From positions 1 through 61,429 of the forward strand of contig MHXZ01000072.1 of the NCBI GenBank assembly GCA_001825665.1: a stretch of 61,429 bases of DNA, read 5' to 3'. The position numbers and the translations under genes were made by a program. Within the stretch, counting starts at the first letter, position 1. Each line of letters opens with the position of its first letter. This DNA is from Planctomycetes bacterium GWF2_41_51 (GTDB taxonomy: Bacteria > Planctomycetota > Phycisphaerae > Sedimentisphaerales > UBA12454). Shown here one piece after another: positions 41,547 through 48,870 of the stretch. Under the pieces are notes generated by a model. That model searched no databases, had not been told where the DNA came from, and worked only from the letters and a program-made list of their open reading frames with translations.

Positions 41547-42581
41547 ATGGCGATAGACAGGGTTTTAAACTCTGATTCGATGAACGAACAGGAAGAAAAC
41601 TTTAACGCTTCGCTTAGGCCGGTTAGTTTCGATGAATGTATCGGCCAGAAAAACGTTAAAGAAAAACTTGCAATCGCAATCGAAGCCGCCAAACAAAGAG
41701 GCGAACCGCTTGAGCATATCCTTTTTTATGGCCCTCCCGGACTTGGAAAAACTACGCTTGCGCACGTAATCGCAAACGAAATGAATGCTAAAATTAAAAC
41801 GACTTCTGGGCCGGCACTTGTAAAGCAAGGCGATGTAATGGGATTGCTTAGCAATGTAAATACCGGCGATATACTCTTTATAGATGAGATACACCGGCTA
41901 AGCACTGTTGTTGAAGAATTTATTTATCCTGCAATGGAAGACTTCCGGGTCGATTTCACAGTAGATAGCGGGATGCACGCAAAAACGATCAATTTCCCGC
42001 TGAAAAGATTTACGCTTATCGGCGCAACAACAAGAGCGGGACTTTTGAGCGCACCGCTTAGGGGCAGATTCGGAATGCTGTACCATCTTGATTTTTACAG
42101 CAGCGACGAACTTGCGCAAATAATCGAACGGTCTGCGAAACTTTTAAATCTTGTCAGCCAGGACTCAGCAATTGAGCTAATCGCCAAAAGAAGCAGAGGA
42201 ACGCCTCGAATTGCAAACAGGCTTTTGAAACGTGTACGCGATTATGCGCAAGTTAAAGGCAAAGGCAAATTGACAACCGACATAGTCGCAAGCTCGCTTA
42301 AAATGGAACAAATTGACGAACTTGGACTTGACGAACTGGATAGATCATTTTTGAAAGCTTTGGCGAATATCTATAATGGCGGCCCGGCAGGTATTGAAGC
42401 AATTGCGGCAACACTGGGCGAGGAAAAAGATACATTGGAGGATGTGGTTGAACCTTATTTATTGCAGATAGGGTTTCTCCGCAGAACAAATCGGGGCAGA
42501 GAAATCACAGAACAGGCTTGCAAACATTTAGATATTACATTAAAAACAAAAAAGCAGCCAGACGATACGGAATTATTATAG
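41547..42581 (+). CDS. ruvB: Holliday junction branch-migration ATPase RuvB
   Basis: RuvB is the AAA+ motor of branch migration. The 344-residue protein has the N-terminal SLRPVSFDECIGQ, Walker A YGPPGLGKTTLAH, Walker B LFIDEIHRL, sensor region IGATTRAGLLSAPLRGRFG with the arginine finger, and the C-terminal winged-helix domain (YNGGPAGIEAIAATLGE...GFLRRTNRGR). GAGG precedes the start. With ruvC and ruvA it completes the RuvABC resolvasome set in one operon. Confidence 0.97.
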   Translation: MAIDRVLNSDSMNEQEENFNASLRPVSFDECIGQKNVKEKLAIAIEAAKQRGEPLEHILFYGPPGLGKTTLAHVIANEMNAKIKTTSGPALVKQGDVMGLLSNVNTGDILFIDEIHRLSTVVEEFIYPAMEDFRVDFTVDSGMHAKTINFPLKRFTLIGATTRAGLLSAPLRGRFGMLYHLDFYSSDELAQIIERSAKLLNLVSQDSAIELIAKRSRGTPRIANRLLKRVRDYAQVKGKGKLTTDIVASSLKMEQIDELGLDELDRSFLKALANIYNGGPAGIEAIAATLGEEKDTLEDVVEPYLLQIGFLRRTNRGREITEQACKHLDITLKTKKQPDDTELL

Positions 42582-42612
42582 CTGCTTATTTAATAAACAA
42601 AGGAATGGAAAA

Positions 42613-43578
42613 ATGAGACGAAATTTATCAATGGTTTTATTGCTGGCAATCACTGCTTTAGCGGTTACAGGCTGTCAGCAGCAACAGGTAAAACAAACGC
42701 AAACAAAAAGCAAAATTAAAGATGAGATAATGGTCAATGTTTATTATCTTGCCGGCAAGCTCGGTATGAGCATCACATCTATCACCGAAGAAAAAATCAG
42801 TTTTAACGATACGCTAAATACCGTAACGATTTACCCGAAACAAAACCAGGTTTTCGTGAATGAAAGTTTCATAAGCGCACTTGGCAAAACTAAAAAGATT
42901 GAAGGTCTGCTGAATGTCAGACTTTCTTTGCTTGATGAAATCAAAAAAAATCTCAATACCCCGCCGATAAAGCCAATTATTGTTCCTGCACCCAGGCCGC
43001 AGATTCAGCAGGAGCCGAAAAAAGCATGGGAACTTACTGGAAAAACAATCATCATCGACCCCGGTCATGGCGGCAAAGACCCCGGCGCTATCAGTTATTA
43101 CGGCTTTTATGAAAAAACAGTGAATCTTGATGTCGGACTTCAAATAACAGAAATGCTTCGCGATAAAGGACACAGAGTGATTATGACTCGCGACAGCGAC
43201 GTATTTATCGAGCTTGAGGAACGTGCGGAAATCGCAAACCGCGCAAAAGCGGATGTATTTATCAGCATTCACTCGGATTCATCAGCAAGGAGCAGCACAA
43301 ACGGCTTTACGGTATATATCGCAAAAAGCGCATCATGGTCCGCGGACAAGCTGGCAAACTCTATAGACGACCAAATGACCCGCACAAGCATCAGCAGTAA
43401 CGGCGTTAAGAAAGCCGATTATCGTGTGCTTACACGTACGCAATGCCCCGCCGTTTTAGTGGAGCTTGGGTATCTGTCAAACTACTGGGAAGCCAAACAA
43501 CTGCGAAATGTCGATATGCAGAAAAAACTTGCACAGGCTATTGTGGACGGCATAACAAATTATCTCAATCGCAAATAG
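42613..43578 (+). CDS. N-acetylmuramoyl-L-alanine amidase (lipoprotein)
   Basis: The enzyme cleaves the amide bond between MurNAc and the stem peptide of peptidoglycan. The 321-residue protein has a lipobox (LAVTGC, C21) and an N-terminal domain of about 100 residues that resembles a copper-amine-oxidase-N-type module. A proline-rich linker is followed by an Amidase_3 domain (residues about 145-320). Zinc ligands are in IIIDPGHGGKDPG, YEKTVNLDVGL (glutamate) and ISIHSDSS; the catalytic glutamate is in VLVELGYLSN. It implies a peptidoglycan wall. Confidence 0.9.
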   Translation: MRRNLSMVLLLAITALAVTGCQQQQVKQTQTKSKIKDEIMVNVYYLAGKLGMSITSITEEKISFNDTLNTVTIYPKQNQVFVNESFISALGKTKKIEGLLNVRLSLLDEIKKNLNTPPIKPIIVPAPRPQIQQEPKKAWELTGKTIIIDPGHGGKDPGAISYYGFYEKTVNLDVGLQITEMLRDKGHRVIMTRDSDVFIELEERAEIANRAKADVFISIHSDSSARSSTNGFTVYIAKSASWSADKLANSIDDQMTRTSISSNGVKKADYRVLTRTQCPAVLVELGYLSNYWEAKQLRNVDMQKKLAQAIVDGITNYLNRK

Positions 43579-43581
43579 AAT

Positions 43582-44394
43582 ATGTTTACAGAAAATCTGG
43601 CTATAGCTTTTGGACTGACTGTTTTCGCAGGTCTGGCAACCGGCATCGGCAGCGCTATGGCTTTCTTTGCCAAAAAAACTAACACTTCATTTCTATCGAC
43701 ATCGCTGGGGTTTTCGGCAGGCGTTATGATTTATGTTTCGCTGATTGAAATATTCGCGAAAGCAAAAGCAGGTCTTATCGAAGAAATGGGGCCGGCAAAA
43801 GGATACTGGGTTACTGTCGGAGCATTTTTTACAGGCATTCTCCTGATTGCAGCAATAGATAAATTGATACCGGGTATTGATAATCCACACGAAGTAAAAA
43901 GTATCGAAACACTCGGCGATACCGCGGAGGCAGAAAAATTCCGTCACCTGTATCGTATGGGAATTTTTACCGCACTTGCTGTTGCTATTCACAATTTTCC
44001 TGAAGGACTTGCGACTTTTACTGCCGCGATGAAGGATGTCCGATTAGGCATTCCAATCGCAGTAGCCATAGCGATACATAACATCCCGGAAGGCATAGCG
44101 GTTTCTGTGCCGGTGTATTATGCAACAGGAAGCAAAAAAGAAGCATTCTGGCTTTCATTTCTCTCCGGACTTGCTGAACCAATCGGAGCTATCCTCGGAT
44201 ATATTCTATTAACTAAATTTTTAAATGGTGCAGTTTCCAGCATTATCTTTGCGGCAGTAGGCGGAATTATGGTTTTCATTTCGATAGACCAGCTTCTGCC
44301 GACTGCGGAAAAATACGGCAAACATCATTACGCTGTTTACGGCTTTATCGCTGGTATGGTCGTAATGGCAATGAGTTTATTAATGTTTATTTAG
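43582..44394 (+). CDS. zupT: ZIP-family zinc/divalent metal transporter ZupT
   Basis: ZupT imports zinc and other divalent metals across the inner membrane. The 270-residue protein has about eight membrane segments. The metal-site motifs [12 protein letters not shown] and [23 protein letters not shown] lie on helices 4 and 5, followed by [14 protein letters not shown] cytoplasmic loop with a few histidines and acids lies between segments 3 and 4. It follows the amidase gene by 3 bp with no clear ribosome binding site, so coupling is likely. Confidence 0.92.
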   Translation: MFTENLAIAFGLTVFAGLATGIGSAMAFFAKKTNTSFLSTSLGFSAGVMIYVSLIEIFAKAKAGLIEEMGPAKGYWVTVGAFFTGILLIAAIDKLIPGIDNPHEVKSIETLGDTAEAEKFRHLYRMGIFTALAVAIHNFPEGLATFTAAMKDVRLGIPIAVAIAIHNIPEGIAVSVPVYYATGSKKEAFWLSFLSGLAEPIGAILGYILLTKFLNGAVSSIIFAAVGGIMVFISIDQLLPTAEKYGKHHYAVYGFIAGMVVMAMSLLMFI

Positions 44395-44402
44395 GAAGTA
44401 AA

Positions 44403-45344
44403 ATGAATATCTATCCTTTGAAATTCACACCAATCTACAAAGAACTAATCTGGGGCGGTCATAAACTTAATAATATTTTTGGCAAAGATTTTCCCGCTGA
44501 TAAAAAAATCGGTGAAAGCTGGGAGCTTGTAGATTTACCGAACGATAAATCGCAAATTGCTAACGGTGAATTCACGGGCAAAACACTTTCCGAATTGTTG
44601 GAGAAATATTCAGAACAAATTACAGGCAAAAAGTATATCCCCCCTTTTGGTTTGCTAATTAAATTCATCGATGCCGCTGATGTACTTAGCGTACAGGTTC
44701 ATCCTGACACTGAAACGGTAAAGAAACTTGGAACCGGGAGCCTAAAAACCGAGTGCTGGTATATTATCGATGCAGAAAAAGGTGCATGCATATACAAAGG
44801 ACTTAAAAGCGGAACAACAAGGCAGCAATTCGAACAATCGATTAAAGATGGAAGCTGCGCAGAGCTTCTCAATAAAGTTGCTGTAAAACCGGGCGAATGT
44901 CATTTTCTCCCCGCAGGCACTGTTCACGCTATCGGCGCAGGACTTCTAATCGCAGAAATTCAAACGCCATCTGATACAACTTACAGAGTTTTCGATTGGA
45001 ACAGATTACAAAATGGCAAACCAAGGCAGCTGCATATTGAACAGGCATTGGAAAGCATTCATTTCAATCAAAACCCAAATGAATTATCCGTCGCGACATC
45101 GGGCAGATTAGTCAATTGTGATTATTTCAAAGTTGATAAAATAAAAGCCGCTGCAAATTCCTCTAACAATACTGCTAAAGGCATAATGAAGGTTTTGGTT
45201 GTCATTAACGGAAACGGGCAAATCATTTCGGGAAATTCTCAACCTGTAGATTTTTCAAAAGGCGAGACTATCCTCTTGCCTGCCGCATTTGAAGGTAAAA
45301 TCAATTTTGCAAGCGATACCACGTATTTAGAAACAATAATTTGA
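44403..45344 (+). CDS. manA: Mannose-6-phosphate isomerase, class I
   Basis: ManA interconverts fructose 6-phosphate and mannose 6-phosphate, supplying GDP-mannose for polysaccharides. The 313-residue cupin enzyme has WGGHKL near the N-terminus, GESWELVD, the zinc-binding SVQVHPDTE (about residue 98) and GECHFLPAGTVHAIGAGLLIAEIQTPSDTTYRVFDW. Size matches the short Bacillus-type enzyme. AGGAAG precedes the start. It is the last gene of the hisC run; a new promoter begins 4 bp after its stop. Confidence 0.92.
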   Translation: MNIYPLKFTPIYKELIWGGHKLNNIFGKDFPADKKIGESWELVDLPNDKSQIANGEFTGKTLSELLEKYSEQITGKKYIPPFGLLIKFIDAADVLSVQVHPDTETVKKLGTGSLKTECWYIIDAEKGACIYKGLKSGTTRQQFEQSIKDGSCAELLNKVAVKPGECHFLPAGTVHAIGAGLLIAEIQTPSDTTYRVFDWNRLQNGKPRQLHIEQALESIHFNQNPNELSVATSGRLVNCDYFKVDKIKAAANSSNNTAKGIMKVLVVINGNGQIISGNSQPVDFSKGETILLPAAFEGKINFASDTTYLETII

Positions 45345-45347
45345 GTT

Positions 45348-45376
45348 TTGACAATTCAGGTATTTAAGCATACAAT
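45348..45376 (+). promoter_or_regulatory. Near-consensus promoter of the NusG-like gene, predicted leaderless
   Basis: TTGACA (45348-45353), a 17-bp spacer and TACAAT (45371-45376), then 6 nt to the ATG at 45383. It starts 4 bp after the manA stop. No ribosome binding site can fit, so a leaderless mRNA is expected. Confidence 0.75.
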
Positions 45377-45382
45377 ACTGTC

Positions 45383-45943
45383 ATGTTAAAACCAGAAGAA
45401 AATCCTCCTGTTATTTGGCCGCCGGATAAAAGTATTAAAGACTTTCAAGGCGTCTGGTGGGTTGCGCATACAAAGAGCCGAAACGAGAAGGCGCTTGCAT
45501 GGCAGATGCAGAAAAGAAATATAAGCTATTTTCTGCCGATGACGGAAAAGGTTTACAAAAAAAGCAGAAGAATATTTCGTTCAATGCTGCCGCTTTTTGG
45601 AGGCTATCTGTTTTTCTGCTGCGATGAATCGCAAAGAGTAGAGGTTCTTAAAACCAATCGTGTGGCAAGCCTGATTGAAGTAAAAAATCAGGAACATTTA
45701 ATTACTGACCTTCTGCCGATTGAAAAGGCTATTTTAAGCGGTGCCGAGCTTGCGCCATATAATTACATAAAAGCCGGCCAGCGATGCAGAGTTATAGCAG
45801 GCCCTCTTATGGGCACAGAAGGTATGGTATCAAATGACCAAAACAAAACTAAACTTGTCCTTCAAATAGATATGCTCGGCAAAGCGACTTGTCTTGAGAT
45901 TGATGCGTCTCTCCTCGAAGTAATTCCTGAAAGCACAATTTAA
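45383..45943 (+). CDS. NusG-family antitermination protein (specialised paralogue)
   Basis: A 186-residue protein with an N-terminal NGN domain (WWVAHTKSRNEKALAWQMQKR, about residues 23-43, and LPLFGGYLFFCC) and a C-terminal KOW domain (IKAGQRCRVIAGPLMGTEGMV). It diverges from the housekeeping NusG and looks like RfaH/UpxY/LoaP-type paralogues that help RNA polymerase read long polysaccharide operons. Which operon it serves is unknown; the nearest envelope cluster starts at about 51.8 kb. It has its own leaderless promoter. Confidence 0.85.
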   Translation: MLKPEENPPVIWPPDKSIKDFQGVWWVAHTKSRNEKALAWQMQKRNISYFLPMTEKVYKKSRRIFRSMLPLFGGYLFFCCDESQRVEVLKTNRVASLIEVKNQEHLITDLLPIEKAILSGAELAPYNYIKAGQRCRVIAGPLMGTEGMVSNDQNKTKLVLQIDMLGKATCLEIDASLLEVIPESTI

Positions 45944-45958
45944 ATTTAAGGAGTACTT

Positions 45959-46321
45959 ATGACCTGGCTGAAAATTGTTTCTATCCTGCTTGTGATTGAT
46001 TCTATTATTATTTTATTCAGACCCGATTTTTTGAAAAAATATGCAGCCGTAATGGCTGAAGGCGCGAAAATATACCTTGCCGCCGCTATTAAAGCTGTGG
46101 TCGGCACAGTTTTTCTTTTCGGCGTTTCAGATAAATGCACATTTCCGCAAGTGATAATGATATTCGGCATCCTCGCGATTGCCGGCGCAGTTTTTGTTAT
46201 AGCTCTTCCGCACAATGCAAGGACAATTACGAAATGGTTCGCTGTGAAGAGCAGCTTTACTCTGCGAGTATTTGCTTTAATTTATCTGCTTGTCGCTGCG
46301 CTGCTTGTTTATTCCGCCTAA
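45959..46321 (+). CDS. Small integral membrane protein
   Basis: The 120-residue protein has about four hydrophobic segments (residues about 3-20, 38-56, 64-83, 100-118) and short loops. It starts 15 bp after the NusG-like gene with AAGGAG, so it is probably cotranscribed. I recognise no family. Its stop overlaps that of the convergent OprB-like gene by 4 bp. Confidence 0.65.
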   Translation: MTWLKIVSILLVIDSIIILFRPDFLKKYAAVMAEGAKIYLAAAIKAVVGTVFLFGVSDKCTFPQVIMIFGILAIAGAVFVIALPHNARTITKWFAVKSSFTLRVFALIYLLVAALLVYSA

Positions 46322-47556
46322 AGAGTCAAATGCACCCGAACCGCGAATACTGTCGCGTTATCTGTATCGAGTGCTCCCGGATGCGTGATATATTGTATTG
46401 AAGGCGTAACATTAACATTCGGCATAACCTGCGCGTTATAATAAATCTCATAAACAGATTCTGCATCCTGCGTATATGTAACATTTGCCTGATCGCTTAT
46501 GAAACCTTTCGCGAAGCCAAAGCCAAGCACATCATCATCTCTGCCTTCGAATAATCCCTGATATTGAAAACCGGCACTGACAAAAGTTGTTAAATCATTT
46601 GTTTTACTTGGAGCGTAGCCGTAACGGAAAAATGTTCCAAAACCCTGCGTGTCATCCGGATTTTCCCTATAAAGCATCTGGTCAAAAGAAAGATAAAAAC
46701 CTCTGTCATCACGATAAAGTTTTTCACTATCTGAATTGCTTTTGGGCTGAGGATCATACCACATACCAAATCTGTACGCACCAACCATCGGGCCATTTGC
46801 AGAATCAAGTTCTGTAACAAAGCCGGTTTCAGCTATACTGAAAAAATAATCCTCTTTATGAAAAGCTGTTCGAAAACCAGTCTCCCTGAAATCAGCCTGT
46901 GCATCGGCGATACCAGCCGAAATGTACCACCATTCGATGGGATTATAAAAAGCTACAACGCCCAAACCTTCATACGGGAATGGAATCGTGGGGTTGTTAA
47001 CCAAAGCACCATTCATAAATTGCGAAGTTTCATCATTGGCATAACTGCTGCCGTCAAAACTGACATAGCAGCCTTTACATTCGAATCCGCCGGTAAGGTC
47101 TATTTTACCAACTCTTAAAAGAAGTTTATTATCTGCGAAACCCTGCTGATACCAGAACTCGACAATATCAAAAGCTCTGTCGCCGTATGCGTTGGTATTT
47201 ACACCGAAATAGCTGCCGACCGAAAGCGGGTCAGTCCCGCCTTCATGTTTCCAGCTTCCCCTGCCGTGCAGATAAAACATCGAATTTTCCAAACCGAGAA
47301 TTTTATTTCCATCGAAAGTAAATTCAACATCATATCGTCCGGAATATCTGCCTTTATGATTATGCGTACTTAGCCCGCCTTTTACATTCGCCTGATATAT
47401 ATGGGTGGTTGAAAGATCTAACTGAATACCGCTGTTCTCCAGATTGTGTCCGAAGAAATTTTCTCGGTCAATCAATGTATCGCCGGCATATACACCTGAA
47501 GCATTTAAAATAAAAGCTGCAATCAAAACAAATACTTTTTTCATTTTTGTATCCAT
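46318..47556 (-). CDS. OprB-type carbohydrate porin
   Basis: A 412-residue outer-membrane protein: a signal peptide (cleavage near residue 24), then an extended set of amphipathic beta strands with many aromatic residues, ending in AVRVHLTL with a hydrophobic C-terminus as in porins. Motifs such as FFGHNLENSGIQLDLSTTHIYQANVKGG and AGFQYQGLFEGRDDDVLGFGFAKG match OprB, which admits sugars. It confirms an outer membrane. Two nearby starts are possible (47556 and 47544); the signal peptide is intact with either. Confidence 0.85.
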   Translation of the reverse strand: MDTKMKKVFVLIAAFILNASGVYAGDTLIDRENFFGHNLENSGIQLDLSTTHIYQANVKGGLSTHNHKGRYSGRYDVEFTFDGNKILGLENSMFYLHGRGSWKHEGGTDPLSVGSYFGVNTNAYGDRAFDIVEFWYQQGFADNKLLLRVGKIDLTGGFECKGCYVSFDGSSYANDETSQFMNGALVNNPTIPFPYEGLGVVAFYNPIEWWYISAGIADAQADFRETGFRTAFHKEDYFFSIAETGFVTELDSANGPMVGAYRFGMWYDPQPKSNSDSEKLYRDDRGFYLSFDQMLYRENPDDTQGFGTFFRYGYAPSKTNDLTTFVSAGFQYQGLFEGRDDDVLGFGFAKGFISDQANVTYTQDAESVYEIYYNAQVMPNVNVTPSIQYITHPGALDTDNATVFAVRVHLTL

Positions 47557-47668
47557 TCAAATTAAGTCAAGGCTTATCCTTTTGAAAAACCAACCTCAGG
47601 TGTTATCGGTAAATTCTTAGTGTGATTTAACTATTATGCCGAATATAACGAGTTTGCACATTTAGATA

Positions 47669-47681
47669 TGCCTATATGGCA
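47669..47681. repeat. Short palindrome TGCC-TATAT-GGCA upstream of the OprB gene
   Basis: A near-perfect 13-bp palindrome lies about 110 bp upstream of the porin start, between it and the prepilin gene. It could be an operator or a small hairpin; it is isolated and short. Confidence 0.3.
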
Positions 47682-47708
47682 CTTTTTATCGGACAATAAA
47701 ACTATGCC

Positions 47709-48575
47709 TTATCGCGACCTTCCCCATAAATCATTTCTGCCATTTTGATGGTCAGGTATAACGTTGCCGCTATCATCCAATATATAGCCTAATTGTTCAA
47801 GTGACATTCTTTTAGCGCTGCCGTCAACAAAAGAGATATTGGCTTTATTATTGTGCCGATTCGAAGCGGGTGAATGCTGTATTTGCTCAGTTGTTCCGGG
47901 AGAAAAACTTTTTGCGCCCGCTTCGCGAGCTACTTTTGGCGGGTCAAGTGCGTATGAATGTCCGCCATGCGGAATACCGCCTCCGCGACTGTCAGCGACA
48001 ATTACAGTTTCGCCCGGTCTGCGAATGTTCGAAGCCTTAACCGGAAAATTATCGTACCGGCCTGCGGTCACTTTCGAATTACCAAGATACTGCCAATTAT
48101 ATCCGTACGATCCGTTACGAATATCACGCCTGTCCCAACCGACATATTTAAACGACGGACAAATAAAATATTCATTAGTCATTAACAATGAATCATTATC
48201 TCCGAAAGAATACTTTTGTTTGTACGGCAGAGGATCAATTACCGGCCCCACACCATGATCAAAATACCATTGCCATCTTGGCCTTTCCGCACCATATTTA
48301 TTTATATAAACCCCTACATTCAGTGAGGCCATTCTGAATGGCGGAAATGCATTTTGTTCATCAGCATATATTGTTCCCGCCAGAGCCAGACGTTTGACAT
48401 TGGCAAGACAAACTATTGATTGGGCAGATTGACGGGCTCTGCCCAAAGCCGGCATAAGAATACCCAGCAGCATTGCTATGATGCTTATTACAACCAGCAA
48501 CTCGACCAGTGTAAATCCTTTATTCATAATAAATTTAAATCTTTTCTCAATTTTAAGTTTTTTCTTTTGGTCCAT
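47709..48575 (-). CDS. Prepilin-type protein with H-X9-DG domain
   Basis: A type II secretion/pilin-like protein. The class III leader ends MNKG, followed by FTLVELLVVISIIAMLLGILMPAL (a 20-residue hydrophobic helix preceded by the G/F cleavage site). The C-terminal H-X9-DG motif is at RHNNKANISFVDG. This combination is expanded in planctomycetes and Lentisphaerae. A longer frame starts at 48632, but the ATG at 48575 has GAAAGGA upstream and avoids the terminator at 48606-48648. A start at 48527 (MNKGFTL) is also possible. Confidence 0.85.
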   Translation of the reverse strand: MDQKKKLKIEKRFKFIMNKGFTLVELLVVISIIAMLLGILMPALGRARQSAQSIVCLANVKRLALAGTIYADEQNAFPPFRMASLNVGVYINKYGAERPRWQWYFDHGVGPVIDPLPYKQKYSFGDNDSLLMTNEYFICPSFKYVGWDRRDIRNGSYGYNWQYLGNSKVTAGRYDNFPVKASNIRRPGETVIVADSRGGGIPHGGHSYALDPPKVAREAGAKSFSPGTTEQIQHSPASNRHNNKANISFVDGSAKRMSLEQLGYILDDSGNVIPDHQNGRNDLWGRSR

Positions 48576-48605
48576 AGCTAATATCCTTTCTTTTAGTTTT
48601 AGCAC

Positions 48606-48648
48606 AAAAAAAAGAGCAACAGATAGTTCCATTTACTATCTATTGCTC
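48606..48648 (-). terminator. Strong intrinsic terminator of the iron operon
   Basis: On the minus strand a 14-bp stem (48648-48635 pairing with 48627-48614, one G-U pair) with a 7-nt loop is followed by eight T residues (48613-48606). It lies about 50 bp after the hemP stop and just before the prepilin gene. Confidence 0.85.
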
Positions 48649-48700
48649 CCTTGCTGGCTTTTTAGCTTGCTGGGTCGCAAGTATTTTTTTAATACTTCTA

Positions 48701-48865
48701 TTATTTATTCATAATTAATTTACCATTTCTTGTTATTCGTAATCTGTAAACCGAACCTTGATGACGAATCATTATTTCATTATCGCTGCCGAACAATTGA
48801 GACGATTCGAGCAGACGCGTTTCTCGTTTTATATCACTTTCATTTGCTTTATTTTTAATCTCCAT
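48701..48865 (-). CDS. hemP: HemP-like hemin uptake protein
   Basis: A 54-residue protein beginning MEIKNKANESDIK and ending LFGSDNEIMIRHQGSVYRLRITRNGKLIMNK. The pattern I-R-H-x-G-x-x-Y-R-L-R-I-T-R-x-G-K-L-I is the HemP signature. The gene starts 5 bp after the feoB stop. HemP proteins are usually found with heme-uptake genes; here it is the last gene of a ferrous-iron operon, in the place FeoC has in enterobacteria. A longer frame from 49009 overlaps feoB and is not needed. Confidence 0.82.
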   Translation of the reverse strand: MEIKNKANESDIKRETRLLESSQLFGSDNEIMIRHQGSVYRLRITRNGKLIMNK

Positions 48866-48870
48866 AACTA

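Noticed and set aside
48650-48700. Possible cyclic di-GMP or other riboswitch before the prepilin gene
   Set aside because: Small hairpins (CTTGC/GCAAG, AAGTATT/AATACTT) are present, but the conserved GEMM elements are not; the strong terminator fits better as the end of the iron operon.
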